The notes beneath the pieces are model-generated. The model was not told the DNA's origin. It did not search any database and saw nothing but the letters and a program-made list of their open reading frames with translations. A DNA stretch of 64,000 nt from Paenalicyclobacillus ferrooxydans (GTDB lineage Bacteria; Bacillota; Bacilli; Alicyclobacillales; Alicyclobacillaceae): assembly GCF_001399675.1 (NCBI RefSeq), contig NZ_LJCO01000108.1, positions 25,499-89,498 of the forward strand. The letters are read 5' to 3'. Shown here one piece after another: positions 18,537 through 29,459 of the stretch. Position 1 is the stretch's first letter. Each line of letters opens with the position of its first letter. The translations under genes were made by a program, and so were the position numbers.

Positions 18537-18700
18537 CTGACGGACCTGTCCGATAGAGACATTCAGTCCATTCATATGATGCTGGACGGGCAACTAGTAC
18601 CGTGGAGAGTGTCGAGAGGCCGGAAGGAAGGAGTGATCGGGGTGTCTTGACCGCCCCGGCAGCCTACCGAAGAAGCCAATAGCGACTTATGTGGGGCTGA

Positions 18701-19229
18701 CCGACTAAGCTTAGTCGGTTCCAGCCTCTTAATCGGGTCCGACAGGCTTGCTTAGTCGCTGTGACCGACTAAGGCCGAGCCCTGGTCGCCTCCGGGAGCC
18801 GGTTAAGTCGCCCAGACCGACTAAAGCTGGGCCCACCGCCATAGCTTAGTCGGTCTCAGCCTCTTAATCGGGTCAAACTGGCTTGCTTAGTCGCTGCCAC
18901 CGACTAAGACCCAGCCATGGTCGCCTCCGATGCCCTGTTAAGTCGCCCAGACCGACTAAAGCTGGGCCCACCGCCATAGCTTAGTCGGTCTCAGCCTCTT
19001 AATCGGGTCAAACTGGCTTGCTTAGTCGCTGCCACCGACTAAGACCCAGCCCTAGCCGCCTCCGATGCCCTGTTAAGTCGCTGTGACCGACTAAAGCTGG
19101 GCCCACCGCCATAGCTTAGTCGGTCTCAGCCTCTTAATCGGGTCAAACTGGCTTGCTTAGTCGCTGCCACCGACTAAGACCCAGCCATGGTCGCCTCTGA
19201 TGCCCTGTTAAGTCGCCCAGACCGAATCC
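18701..19229. repeat. 135-bp tandem repeat, four copies, each with internal hairpins
   Basis: Equivalent points fall at 18709, 18844, 18979 and 19114, exactly 135 bases apart; the middle copies are almost identical and the last is cut short at about 19226. Each unit contains several arms of the form CTTAGTCG ... CCGACTAAG and TTAAGTCG ... CCGACTAAA that can pair. No open frame of interest runs through it. It fills most of the 872-base gap between yqfC and the yqeY terminator. Confidence 0.95.
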
Positions 19230-19262
19230 CACATCCCACATCCCACTCACACCCATGCAAAT

Positions 19263-19314
19263 GAAAAGAGCTGCCGCATTTGTCCATGTTGCCATGGACT
19301 CTTGCGACAGCCCT
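19263..19314 (-). terminator. terminator after yqeY
   Basis: On the minus strand GCTGTCGCA pairs with TGCGGCAGC, with an inner GTCCAT/ATGGAC stem, followed by TCTTTTC. It ends the rpsU-yqeY transcript before the repeat field. Confidence 0.7.
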
Positions 19315-19398
19315 TATGAAACGGCCATCAATAGATTGACGAGTACATCAACAGGTGCATCTCTGCACCTGACAGATTTTGCCGAACTGTTGCCAATC

Positions 19399-19839
19399 CT
19401 ACAAGTGAGACTGGACTGCCTGCTGCACGCGTTTTCCGTCAGCTCGGCCGCGCACCTTGGGCATCAGGGCCGACATCACCCGTCCCATATCTCCCTTGCC
19501 GGTAGCACCGACTTCTGCAATCGTCTCCTGCACCACCTGCGAAAGCTCCTCGTCAGACAGTTGAGACGGCAAGTACCCTTGCAGTATCAGAATTTCAGCT
19601 TGTACTGCCTGAATCAAATCCGACCGTCCAGCGCTCTCAAACGCCTGGAGGGAGTCTTGGCGTTGTTTGAGTTCCTTCTGAACAACCGAGAGAATCTCAT
19701 CGTCGGTGAGAGGTGTTCCCGTTTCAATCTCCTTATTCTTGACGGCCGCTCGCACCATGCGGACCACTGACAAGCGCGTCTTGTCCTTGTCCTTCATTGC
19801 TTGCTTCATGTCCTCTGACAATTGATCAGCCAGACTCAT
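19399..19839 (-). CDS. yqeY: GatB/YqeY domain protein
   Basis: 146 residues with the YqeY fold: LSEDMKQAMKDKDKTRLSVVRM at the start and the GKGDMGRVMSALMPKVRGRADG stretch near the end, resembling the tRNA-binding tail domain of GatB. The role is not settled. Lies 19 bases after rpsU, as in B. subtilis. Confidence 0.93.
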   Translation of the reverse strand: MSLADQLSEDMKQAMKDKDKTRLSVVRMVRAAVKNKEIETGTPLTDDEILSVVQKELKQRQDSLQAFESAGRSDLIQAVQAEILILQGYLPSQLSDEELSQVVQETIAEVGATGKGDMGRVMSALMPKVRGRADGKRVQQAVQSHL

Positions 19840-19858
19840 GTGCGTCGGCCCCCTGCTC

Positions 19859-20038
19859 TTAGTACTTGCTGCGCTTTTTCCGTGCTGCCTCGGCTTTCTT
19901 CTTCCGGGCTACGCTAGGCTTCTCGTAATGACGACGTTTCTTGGCTTCAGCCAATACACCATCACGAGCGGTCGCCTTCTTAAAGCGTCGGAGTGCGCTT
20001 TCCAAAGATTCGTTCTTACGAACCTTAATTTCGGACAT
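19859..20038 (-). CDS. rpsU: 30S ribosomal protein bS21
   Basis: 59 residues: [20 protein letters not shown] at the N-terminus and a very basic C-terminus. The ATG at 20038 follows a GGAGGGAG ribosome site. bS21 helps the 30S subunit bind mRNA. Divergently oriented to the Na/Pi transporter gene, with about 150 bases between them. Confidence 0.96.
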   Translation of the reverse strand: MSEIKVRKNESLESALRRFKKATARDGVLAEAKKRRHYEKPSVARKKKAEAARKKRSKY

Positions 20039-20191
20039 GTTTCTCCCTCCCTCCGACTCCTGCAAATCGTCAATCAGACGTATTATAGTATAGCAAAAAA
20101 AATGGTGTCAAACTGCTTCCAAAACGTTATTTCCTTCAAGACATGAGTTGTCCCACTCAGTCATACCTTGTTATGACTGGAGGTGGACTGC

Positions 20192-21130
20192 ATGTGGGGC
20201 AGTTTTGCGATTGTTATTCTGTCATTGATTGCCTTTCTTGGAGGCTTAAGGGTTATGAGACAAGGCCTCGAAGGCATGGGCGAAGGACGCCTGCAGTGGT
20301 TGCTGCGCCGATTCGTCAAGACACCCACAAGAGGCATTGCCACTGGTGTCGTCGTGACCGCTGTTCTACAAAGCAGCGCGGCTGTCACTGCCATCACCGT
20401 CGGGCTCGTAGCAGGCGGCACGATGGCCTTCAGGGATGCCCTTGGCGTCGTTCTTGGATCAAACGTAGGGTCAACTATCACACCCCAGCTCCTAACACTG
20501 AATCTGTGGGTCTTCGCGTTGCCCTGTCTGTTCATTGGAATTATCGGATTCCTGTCCGGCCGATCCGGTTTGTACTACCCCAGCATGGCGCTTACAGGTT
20601 TTTCCACGATTTTTATCGCTCTGCAAACACTCCCACTTGGGCTGCACCCGCTATCGAAGGCACCAGCATTTCACAACGCCTTGCAAACAGCAGGCTTAAA
20701 CCCCATCCTCGCCGTGATTGCAGGAATGGTGACAAGTGCGTTGCTTCAATCCAGCACGGCCACAACTGTGTTCACCATGGCGCTCGTTGCAGAGTCTGCA
20801 ATTCCACTCGACGGGGGGATCGCGATTGTGCTTGGCGCAAACGTAGGAACATGTCTCACCTCTGTTATCGCCGCTCTTGGGCAGTCCAGAGCTGCACAAC
20901 AGGTGGCACTGTCACACGTCTTGTTAAACATCGGCGGGGTCGTTCTCACCTTGCCCTTCCTCGGCTGGTTCAGCAGCTGGGTGGCAACCCTGACAAGCAA
21001 CCCAGCGCAGCAAATCGCAGATGCACACACCATCTTCAATGTGGCTTGCACACTGCTTGTGTGGCCCGTGACAGGCCCTTTTGCCGCTCTCGTGGAGCGG
21101 TTGTTACCCGATGGGCAAGCAGTAAGCTAA
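20192..21130 (+). CDS. Na/Pi cotransporter family protein (YqeW-like)
   Basis: 312 residues, mostly hydrophobic. The two inverted PF02690 repeats show the expected QSSAA / GSNVGST pair near residues 62 and 90 and QSSTA / GANVGT near 190 and 218. Such proteins move phosphate with sodium, or regulate it. The ATG at 20192 has GGAGG 8 bases upstream; a GTG three codons earlier is less likely. In B. subtilis yqeW also lies beside rpsU. The PhoU-like C-terminal domain of larger members is absent. Converges with the Nudix-DeoC gene across a repeat array. Confidence 0.9.
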   Translation: MWGSFAIVILSLIAFLGGLRVMRQGLEGMGEGRLQWLLRRFVKTPTRGIATGVVVTAVLQSSAAVTAITVGLVAGGTMAFRDALGVVLGSNVGSTITPQLLTLNLWVFALPCLFIGIIGFLSGRSGLYYPSMALTGFSTIFIALQTLPLGLHPLSKAPAFHNALQTAGLNPILAVIAGMVTSALLQSSTATTVFTMALVAESAIPLDGGIAIVLGANVGTCLTSVIAALGQSRAAQQVALSHVLLNIGGVVLTLPFLGWFSSWVATLTSNPAQQIADAHTIFNVACTLLVWPVTGPFAALVERLLPDGQAVS

Positions 21131-21142
21131 CACCGCCCACAG

Positions 21143-21275
21143 AATCCAGGCCCGACTACCTCATACACCAGGCTCGCAAAGCAATCCAGGCCCGACGCCT
21201 CATACACCAGGCTCGCAAAACAATCCAGGCCCGACTGCCTCCTACACCAGGCACGCAAAACAATCCGGGCCCGTC
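21143..21275. repeat. 39-40-bp tandem repeat between convergent genes
   Basis: The anchor AATCCAGGCCCG recurs at 21143, 21183, 21222 and (AATCCGGGCCCG) 21262, joined by CTCATACACCAGGCTCGCAAA. It fills the 149 bases between the ends of the Na/Pi transporter and Nudix-DeoC genes; the array ends five bases before the latter's stop codon. Confidence 0.9.
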
Positions 21276-21279
21276 CCGA

Positions 21280-22575
21280 CTACTCGCGCACCAGTGCCAC
21301 ACCTGAACTCGTTCCGAGGCGTGATGCTCCATAGCGCAGGAAATTCATCGCTGCCTCACGCGATCTCACGCCGCCAGCAGCCTTCACACCCTTTTGTCCG
21401 GCAATCGTCGCCATCAGTGCCACATCTGCCAGTTTTGCTCCTGAAGGTGCGAAGCCCGTGGACGTCTTAATAAAATCGGCTCCGGCGGCAAGAGCAACGT
21501 AACTCGCCATCGCAAGTTGCGCGAAGCTCAGGAAGTGTGCCTCCAAAATCACCTTTACAGCCACGTGCTGGTTCTCTTCAGCCACCGACATGACCGCACG
21601 AACGCGCTGATACACAGCAAACACGTCGTCCTCTCTCATCGATCCGACGGGGATAACCATGTCCACCTCACGCGCTCCTGCGTCCACCACCGCCTGTGCC
21701 TCAGCCCTCAGTGCCGCCACGTCAGTGGCCCCCAGCGGAAAGCCAATCACCACGCACGGAATGACAGATGTGTCGGCGAGCTCAGCAGCTGCCAGGTCGA
21801 TGTGCTGCGGATTCACACAAACCGCTCGAAACTTGTGCTCGGCAGCTTCCTCACACAATCGCAAGACTGAAACGACGCTCGCTTCCGGTTTGAGCAAAGT
21901 ATGTTCGACTGCTCCTGCCAAAACATCTGTCGTGGTCGCAATTTGCTTCGGGAGTGTTCCTTGCTTTAACGGCTTCGGCACACTCGCAAGCCACTCCGGT
22001 GCCACCACAGCCAATTCCGCTCTGACGGCATCAATCAGTCGATACACCAACGGCTCGGCCTCTCGCCAAACGCCGTCGATCTCGATTTGGGGTGCTTCAG
22101 CACCAAGTTGGCGAAGTCGCGTCTCAAATTGTTGCTCATGCCATGCCCAAAGTACATCGGCCTTGTCGAGAATAAATGACCAATTGGCATAACCCTTTTC
22201 TGCATGCAGCGTTTTCGCCTTATCGAACGGGACAAAATATGCCCCATTAATCTCTTCGACCTGCGCGACAGGGTTATCCTGTTCGTCGATCTCCTCCATC
22301 AGGAACAGCCGAACCTGCTTGCGAATCTTGTGATCGCCCCGAGTCACCTCATATTCTATGCGCGACAACGGAGCGAGGATCCGTGCTTCAATCCCCGTCT
22401 CTTCGCGTACCTCACGAACGGCGGCATCCTCCCACACTTCCCCAGGGTCAAGATGACCCTTTGGAAACGTCACATGTCCGTAGGCGTCATCTATCAACAG
22501 TACCTCCCGTACACCCTCTCGAATCCGAAAAACGATGCCTCCGGCGGCTCGTTCAATCTTCAACTTGGCTTTCAT
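21280..22575 (-). CDS. Nudix hydrolase - deoxyribose-phosphate aldolase fusion
   Basis: 431 residues, one uninterrupted frame with a GGAGGAG ribosome site. Residues ~5-140 are a Nudix domain with the complete box [20 protein letters not shown] plus TG. Residues ~215-431 are deoxyribose-phosphate aldolase (DeoC): [19 protein letters not shown], the lysine of VAVKVILEA and the Schiff-base lysine of [13 protein letters not shown] are all present. A linker of ~70 residues joins them. DeoC splits 2-deoxyribose-5-phosphate into glyceraldehyde-3-phosphate and acetaldehyde. The Nudix half could supply a sugar phosphate by cleaving a nucleoside diphosphate derivative, but its substrate cannot be read from sequence. 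Followed upstream by mtaB, 12 bases away. Confidence 0.93.
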   Translation of the reverse strand: MKAKLKIERAAGGIVFRIREGVREVLLIDDAYGHVTFPKGHLDPGEVWEDAAVREVREETGIEARILAPLSRIEYEVTRGDHKIRKQVRLFLMEEIDEQDNPVAQVEEINGAYFVPFDKAKTLHAEKGYANWSFILDKADVLWAWHEQQFETRLRQLGAEAPQIEIDGVWREAEPLVYRLIDAVRAELAVVAPEWLASVPKPLKQGTLPKQIATTTDVLAGAVEHTLLKPEASVVSVLRLCEEAAEHKFRAVCVNPQHIDLAAAELADTSVIPCVVIGFPLGATDVAALRAEAQAVVDAGAREVDMVIPVGSMREDDVFAVYQRVRAVMSVAEENQHVAVKVILEAHFLSFAQLAMASYVALAAGADFIKTSTGFAPSGAKLADVALMATIAGQKGVKAAGGVRSREAAMNFLRYGASRLGTSSGVALVRE

Positions 22576-22587
22576 TCCGACTCCTCC

Positions 22588-24105
22588 TCACCCAGCATCA
22601 GCCTGAAACGACGGCGTTCCCGCAAATGACTCGCCTGCAGCCGGCGTATTGCCGTCCAACTGCAGATCTTCGGCAACTGTAATCTGAGATTCAAACTCCC
22701 CATACTGAAAGGATCCCGATACATCCGTCAGGCGTACCTTGCACACTTCACCCATGATCTTCTCCGGTTCAACGCCTTCCGGAACACGAAATGCGACTTT
22801 CAGGTAGGTATCTGTATGTCCCATGAGCCAGAACCCAGGGCGTCCCATCGGGCCTTCTCCACGCCGCTCTGGTGCATCTGGCAGGTGATACGGTTCCTCT
22901 GGAATGACCTCAACGGATCGACCTAACCAGGTTGTTGCATAGTCCACAACCAGTGTCTCAGACAAGGCAATCAGACGTTCCGTTCTCGCCTCTTTCACAG
23001 CATTCGAAACCTGATCCGTAAACTTCGCGGCAGGCGTCCCCTTGCGTGGCGAATACGGGAAAACGTGGAGTTGTGAAAAGCCCAGGTCCTTGATAAGCTG
23101 CTCCGTATCGTCGAAATACGCATCTGTCTCGCCAGGGAAACCGACAATGACATCGCTCGTCACAGCGAGTTCGGGCAGGGCTTCCCGCAGCTTCCGTATC
23201 TTTGCAGCATAGTCTTCCACCGTGTAGTGTCGGTTCATCTTTCGCAACACCTGGTTGTGACCTGCCTGTAGCGGAATATGCAGGTGCCGGCATACCTTGG
23301 TGGAACGGCCGAGCACATCGATTAACATATCGTCGATCTCGCTCGCTTCAATGGAACTGATTCGGATCCGATACAGTTCATCGATCTGTTCGAGGTCCTG
23401 CAACAAATGAGACAGGCGATACCCGTTCAAATCCGCACCATAACCACCGGTGTGGATCCCGGTTAAAATGATCTCACGGTAGCCAGCTTTAGCGAGTTTT
23501 TGCGCCTGAGCAACAACCTTCTCGGGTGTCCGGCTGCGAATGAGTCCTCTCGCGTACGGGATGATGCAAAACGTACAGAAATTGTTGCATCCATCCTGAA
23601 TCTTGAGGTTCGCCCGCGTACGATCCTCGAAATACGGGACATCCATCTCTTCAAATTCCCGCGTCTTCAGAATGTTGCCAACCGATTTTTGAGCGGTCAG
23701 CGTATCTCCAACCGGCTTATTACTTAGCGGCATCGATTCCATGGGATTCTGTTCGCGCTGCACGTCCGCCACAAGGTCCACAATCTTCGTTTTGCGGTCG
23801 TTGCCCACAACGAGATCGACACCGGCAATGGCTGCAATGGCATCCGGTGCCATTTGGGCGTAACAGCCGGTGACAGCGACGACTGCATTCGGATTCGTTC
23901 TGACTGCGCGTCGGATCATTTGACGAGACTTCTTGTCACCGGTGTTGGTGACCGTGCAGGTGTTAATGACATAAACGTCAGCTTCGGTCTCAAAGTCTAC
24001 CTGCTGATAGCCAGCATCTTGGAACCGGCGCCAAATCGCCTCTGTATCGTAAAAGTTAACCTTGCATCCAAGCGTATGAAACGCCACTGTCGGCACAGTC
24101 CTCAT
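22588..24105 (-). CDS. mtaB: tRNA t6A methylthiotransferase MtaB
   Basis: 505 residues. The N-terminal UPF0004 domain has its cysteines (LGCKVNFYDTEA, INTCTVTNTGD, VTGCYAQ), the radical-SAM motif is CNNFCTFCIIPYARG near residue 180, and a TRAM domain lies near 400-475. It converts t6A37 to ms2t6A37 in tRNAs reading ANN codons. The C-terminal ~40 residues beyond TRAM look non-conserved. Overlaps rsmE by four bases. Confidence 0.95.
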   Translation of the reverse strand: MRTVPTVAFHTLGCKVNFYDTEAIWRRFQDAGYQQVDFETEADVYVINTCTVTNTGDKKSRQMIRRAVRTNPNAVVAVTGCYAQMAPDAIAAIAGVDLVVGNDRKTKIVDLVADVQREQNPMESMPLSNKPVGDTLTAQKSVGNILKTREFEEMDVPYFEDRTRANLKIQDGCNNFCTFCIIPYARGLIRSRTPEKVVAQAQKLAKAGYREIILTGIHTGGYGADLNGYRLSHLLQDLEQIDELYRIRISSIEASEIDDMLIDVLGRSTKVCRHLHIPLQAGHNQVLRKMNRHYTVEDYAAKIRKLREALPELAVTSDVIVGFPGETDAYFDDTEQLIKDLGFSQLHVFPYSPRKGTPAAKFTDQVSNAVKEARTERLIALSETLVVDYATTWLGRSVEVIPEEPYHLPDAPERRGEGPMGRPGFWLMGHTDTYLKVAFRVPEGVEPEKIMGEVCKVRLTDVSGSFQYGEFESQITVAEDLQLDGNTPAAGESFAGTPSFQADAG

Positions 24106-25001
24106 CCCCCCATGGCGTGAAAGTGGTACAGCACAGCTGAAGCGGCCACCAGTCCCGCCGTCTCGGTGCGTAAAATCCTTGGTCCCAGTGTGACTGGAAC
24201 ACCACCGATCTGCTCCCGGAAGGCCTGTCGCTCCTTATCATCCCAGCCGCCTTCAGGTCCCACACAGAGCACGACCGGGCGCAGGCCATCTGCAGGCCCG
24301 GCATTGGCCACCCCTGCGTCTCCAGCCCCACGTGGCATCTCTGTGGTGCCCTCAAGCCCTGTGGTGCCTAGGAGCCCATCCTGACGTGCGACGGCGCCAC
24401 GAGCTGATATAGGTCCCTGTTTTGACGCAGCGTAAGCTGTCAGTGTCTCTTTGAGAGACCGAACCTCTTCATCTTCATCTAAAAGCAAAACAAGGCCAGG
24501 CGCAAGTTGCTCCACCCAGCTTTTCAGTTCGACCCATCTTGCTGCGTAAGAGACATCCGGTACCAGATCGCGCTGCGACTGTCCTGCTGCCTCCCGAACC
24601 ACCTTGCTCCAACGTTCCAGCCGCTGCCCCGCCTTCTTGCGATCGAGATGCACCACCGAGCGACCGCTCTCGTAAAGGAGATAACCTGCGAGTCCGACCT
24701 CGGTACCGTGCTGAACAATAGATTCTGCCTTGTCCGCCTTCGGCAGTCCCTGAATCAGGTACACCCGCACAACAGACTCATGTGAAGGCAGTTCCTGCTC
24801 GATGCGGCACTCAACCGTCCCGGCCTTACCGTCGATACTCTGTACAATGGCCAGGTACCCTTTCTCACTGGCGCCAATCGCAATGGTCTCCCCTTCCTGA
24901 ACTCGGAGGACACGTGACAAGTGGTGACCATCCTGTCCTGTCACCATCACCAACTGACCTACGTGAAGCTGCTCTCTGTCGAGAAATACACGAGGATTCA
25001 T
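24102..25001 (-). CDS. rsmE: 16S rRNA m3U1498 methyltransferase RsmE, with an insertion
   Basis: 299 residues from the ATG at 25001, which overlaps the prmA stop by four bases. The N-terminal PUA-like domain (VMVTGQDGHHLSRVLRVQEGE) and the SPOUT knot (VLCVGPEGGWDDKE, TLGPRILRTETAGLVA) are clear. The family is usually near 245 residues; the extra length is a Gly/Ala-rich segment of about 45-50 residues (roughly 195-243) just before the knot motif. It should form a surface loop if translated. Confidence 0.94.
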   Translation of the reverse strand: MNPRVFLDREQLHVGQLVMVTGQDGHHLSRVLRVQEGETIAIGASEKGYLAIVQSIDGKAGTVECRIEQELPSHESVVRVYLIQGLPKADKAESIVQHGTEVGLAGYLLYESGRSVVHLDRKKAGQRLERWSKVVREAAGQSQRDLVPDVSYAARWVELKSWVEQLAPGLVLLLDEDEEVRSLKETLTAYAASKQGPISARGAVARQDGLLGTTGLEGTTEMPRGAGDAGVANAGPADGLRPVVLCVGPEGGWDDKERQAFREQIGGVPVTLGPRILRTETAGLVAASAVLYHFHAMGG

Positions 25002-26038
25002 GATACATGCTCCGCGATTAAAACAACCCAATCGTCTTTATCTTTGCGATCCGATACTCTAAATCCGTGTTCAACCATCGCCGCCGCCACTTTGGCGGCC
25101 TGTTCCTGAACAAACCCCGACACAAGCAGTTTACCGCCTGGCGCAAGGCTAGATTTGATGACGGGCAGGTGCAAGATGACGATGTCTCTCAGAATATTAG
25201 CCACCACAACGTTCCACGCCGGCATCTGTGCGAGGTCCTGAGAACAAAGAAAACCTTTTGCAAGCGGCGTAACAATCCCTGTTTCAGTGACCACCGGCGT
25301 CGGATCCACGTCCATCGGCGCAAGGAGGTTCCCGTTTAAGACTGAGACGTTGTTCTCGACACCATTGCGGCTTACATTTTCGCGCGCAGTGGAAACGGCG
25401 ACCGGATCGACATCCATGGCCAGGACTTCACCGGCCCCGAGTTTAGCAGCCGCAATGGCAAGAATCCCAGTACCGCAGCCCACATCTAACACCCGTGCCC
25501 CATCTGTCACCACTTCTTCGAGGCTCTGCAGACAGAGTTGGGTCGTTTGATGTGTGCCTGTCCCAAAAGCCATGCCTGGTTCAAGGATGATTGGGAGCCG
25601 CTGTGTCAACGCATCATCGTCAGCCATCGCTTCCTGATCCCATTCTGGAACAATAACGAGCCTGTTGCCAATCGGAATCGGGTGGTAATCTTCCTTCCAC
25701 GCTGACGCCCAACTGTCTTCGTCAAGGACGAGACAGGAGACTTGCTCTGGAACGTCCTCGACCATAAGCCCTGCACCCTTCACAAGGCGCAGAGCAGCCA
25801 TAGTACGTTCCGTCGCATCTGCCTCTGAGATCGGTTCAGGCAGATAAAAGCGGACCACCACATCGTCCGTTTGAAGCAGACTTTCATCAAGCCATTCCCC
25901 GTATTCCGGATGCAGCGGGGCCTTGTCAAAGACCCCTTCAACAGCCAGACCCTGTACTTCAGGCCAGTCCAGAATGACGGCACACAAGGCTTCACTGGCT
26001 TCTTGCGGGACTTTGCACGATACCTCCAACCACTTCAT
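24998..26038 (-). CDS. prmA: ribosomal protein L11 methyltransferase PrmA
   Basis: 346 residues. The N-terminal substrate domain begins MKWLEVSCKVPQEASEAL; the SAM motif is VLDVGCGTGILAIAAAKLGAG near residue 182, and NILRDIV near 275 is the family's second signature. It trimethylates L11. The usual family length is ~310; the excess lies in a stretch near 240-265. GAGGTGA ribosome site. Downstream of the chaperone operon, as in B. subtilis. Confidence 0.94.
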   Translation of the reverse strand: MKWLEVSCKVPQEASEALCAVILDWPEVQGLAVEGVFDKAPLHPEYGEWLDESLLQTDDVVVRFYLPEPISEADATERTMAALRLVKGAGLMVEDVPEQVSCLVLDEDSWASAWKEDYHPIPIGNRLVIVPEWDQEAMADDDALTQRLPIILEPGMAFGTGTHQTTQLCLQSLEEVVTDGARVLDVGCGTGILAIAAAKLGAGEVLAMDVDPVAVSTARENVSRNGVENNVSVLNGNLLAPMDVDPTPVVTETGIVTPLAKGFLCSQDLAQMPAWNVVVANILRDIVILHLPVIKSSLAPGGKLLVSGFVQEQAAKVAAAMVEHGFRVSDRKDKDDWVVLIAEHVS

Positions 26039-26059
26039 CGACTCACCTCATTATAATAA

Positions 26060-26085
26060 GCCGATCCAACTCTTCTTGGATCGGC
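26060..26085 (-). terminator. hairpin between dnaJ and prmA
   Basis: A perfect 10-bp stem GCCGATCCAA / TTGGATCGGC with a 6-base loop, followed on the minus strand by TTATTATAAT. The U-run is weak, so it may attenuate rather than stop transcription into prmA. Confidence 0.55.
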
Positions 26086-26166
26086 CAACGTTCGGGAAAC
26101 TTTCAGAGCAAAACAAAGTACCAACTCAAGCAGGCCGCATGAAGGCCCAATCAACCTGAACATATG

Positions 26167-27364
<1,198 letters not shown>

Positions 27365-27403
27365 CTACATTCTCCTCCCACAGTGTTGTTTGCGGACGCA
27401 GGT

Positions 27404-27431
27404 GCGTGGCAGACCATTTTGTCTGCCACGC
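27404..27431 (-). promoter_or_regulatory. intercistronic hairpin between dnaK and dnaJ
   Basis: A perfect 11-bp inverted repeat, GCGTGGCAGAC / GTCTGCCACGC, with a 6-base loop and no U-run. Likely an mRNA stability or processing element that lowers dnaJ relative to dnaK. Inference. Confidence 0.5.
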
Positions 27432-27480
27432 TCCATCTGATAAAGTTTTCTCCAGTTCAGCCTGGCGAGGTTTTCTGACA

Positions 27481-29316
27481 TTATTTCTTGTCGTCGTTGA
27501 CCTCATTGTATTCCGCATCGACAACGTTGTCGTCTTTTTTCGATCCGCTATCACCGTCTGAACCAGCACCAGCCTGACCTCCAGCTTGTTCGTAAAGCTT
27601 GGTGGACAGCTTATGCAGAACCTCAGTCAGTGCATCCGAAGCGCTCTTGATGGCATCGGTGTCTGAACCGCTCAGTGCATCCCGCAGTGCCTTTTGCTTT
27701 TCTTCCGCTTCGGACTTCAGGCTGCTATCAACTTTGTCGCCGAGGTCTTTCAGGGTCTTCTCGGTCTGATAGAGCATCTGGTCAGCCTGATTGCGGATCT
27801 CGACCTGCTCTCTGCGCTTCTTGTCTTCGTCAGCGTTCAGTTCCGCCTCCTTCATCATGCGGTCGATTTCATCCTTAGACAGACCGCTCGAAGAGGTAAT
27901 GGTGATCCGCTGGCTCTTCCCTGTGCCAAGGTCCTTCGCCGAGACATTTACGATACCGTTGGCATCGATGTCGAACGAGACCTCAATCTGCGGTACGCCG
28001 CGCGGTGCCGGAGGAATGTCTCCGAGTGTAAAGCGGCCAAGGGTCTTGTTCCCTGCTGCCATCTCGCGCTCGCCTTGAAGAACATGAATCTCAACAGAGG
28101 TTTGGTTGTCCGCAGCCGTCGAGAAGATTTGGCTCTTCGTTGTCGGGATGGTTGTGTTGCGATCGATCAGTCGAGTAAACACGCCGCCCATGGTCTCAAT
28201 ACCGAGAGACAGCGGAGTCACGTCAAGCAGTACAACGTCCTTCACATCGCCCGTCAAAACACCAGCCTGGATAGCTGCACCAACAGCTACCACTTCATCA
28301 GGGTTAACGCCCTTTGAAGGGTCCTTGCCAATCAGTTTCTTAATCGCTTCCTGTACGGCAGGGATACGAGTCGAGCCACCGACGAGGATAACCCTGTCAA
28401 TCTGCGAAGAGCTAAGACCCGCATCTGATAAAGCCTGACGGGTTGGCCCGAGTGTAGACTCGACCAGGTCGTGCGTCAGTTCTTCAAATTTTGCACGGGT
28501 CAAGCTGACTTCCAAGTGCTTTGGCCCAGTCGCATCGGCCGAGATGAACGGCAGCGAGATGGTCGTTGTCAGGGTTGAAGACAACTCTTTCTTCGCTTTT
28601 TCCGCTGCGTCTTTCAAACGCTGCATGGCCATCTTGTCGCCACGCAGGTCGATGCCGGTATCCCGTTTGAAGGTATCCGCGAGAAAATCCATCACGCGTT
28701 GGTCAAAGTCGTCACCACCGAGGTGGTTGTTACCGCTGGTTGCCTTTACTTCAAATACGCCGTCACCGAGTTCGAGAATCGAAACGTCGAATGTGCCACC
28801 GCCAAGGTCAAAGACCAAAATCGTGTGCTCGCCCTCTTTATCGAGCCCGTATGCGAGTGCAGCAGCGGTTGGTTCGTTGACAATACGGAGGACATCGAGA
28901 CCGGCAATCTTTCCGGCATCCTTCGTGGCCTGACGTTGGCTGTCGCTGAAATATGCCGGCACTGTGATAACAGCCTGCGTCACGCGTTCACCGAGGAACG
29001 CCTCCGCATCCGCCTTCAGCTTCTGCAGAATCATTGCAGAGATCTCTTGCGGTGAATAGCTCTTTCCATCAATGGACTCTTTGTGGCTGGTCCCCATGTG
29101 GCGCTTAATGGAGATGATTGTCCGGTCCGGGTTGGTAATCGCCTGACGCTTTGCGACATCACCCACCAGGCGCTCCGAAGAATCCTTTGAAAATCCCACT
29201 ACAGACGGGGTGGTTCGGTTTCCTTCCGTGTTAGGAATAACAACTGCTTCTCCGCCTTCCATGACCGCTACACAAGAGTTTGTGGTTCCAAGGTCAATCC
29301 CAATGACTTTTGGCAT
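27481..29316 (-). CDS. dnaK: chaperone DnaK (Hsp70)
   Basis: 611 residues. [17 protein letters not shown] opens the ATPase domain, [18 protein letters not shown] and [14 protein letters not shown] complete it, and the substrate domain and lid end with an acidic tail. Gram-positive type, lacking the extra N-terminal loop of proteobacterial DnaK. GAGGAG ribosome site. Expression depends on the CIRCE element upstream of hrcA. Confidence 0.98.
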   Translation of the reverse strand: MPKVIGIDLGTTNSCVAVMEGGEAVVIPNTEGNRTTPSVVGFSKDSSERLVGDVAKRQAITNPDRTIISIKRHMGTSHKESIDGKSYSPQEISAMILQKLKADAEAFLGERVTQAVITVPAYFSDSQRQATKDAGKIAGLDVLRIVNEPTAAALAYGLDKEGEHTILVFDLGGGTFDVSILELGDGVFEVKATSGNNHLGGDDFDQRVMDFLADTFKRDTGIDLRGDKMAMQRLKDAAEKAKKELSSTLTTTISLPFISADATGPKHLEVSLTRAKFEELTHDLVESTLGPTRQALSDAGLSSSQIDRVILVGGSTRIPAVQEAIKKLIGKDPSKGVNPDEVVAVGAAIQAGVLTGDVKDVVLLDVTPLSLGIETMGGVFTRLIDRNTTIPTTKSQIFSTAADNQTSVEIHVLQGEREMAAGNKTLGRFTLGDIPPAPRGVPQIEVSFDIDANGIVNVSAKDLGTGKSQRITITSSSGLSKDEIDRMMKEAELNADEDKKRREQVEIRNQADQMLYQTEKTLKDLGDKVDSSLKSEAEEKQKALRDALSGSDTDAIKSASDALTEVLHKLSTKLYEQAGGQAGAGSDGDSGSKKDDNVVDAEYNEVNDDKK

Positions 29317-29459
29317 ATGTAAGCTCCTCTCTGTGTCTACTGCATTTCCATAATTGCGACGGATGGCTTAGACCGTCTTGTCTGCCGTCGCATCTCCTTC
29401 GGGCCCTTCTGTTTCATCAGCGTCACCAGCACCAGCGTTCGCTTCCCTTCGCACTGGCG

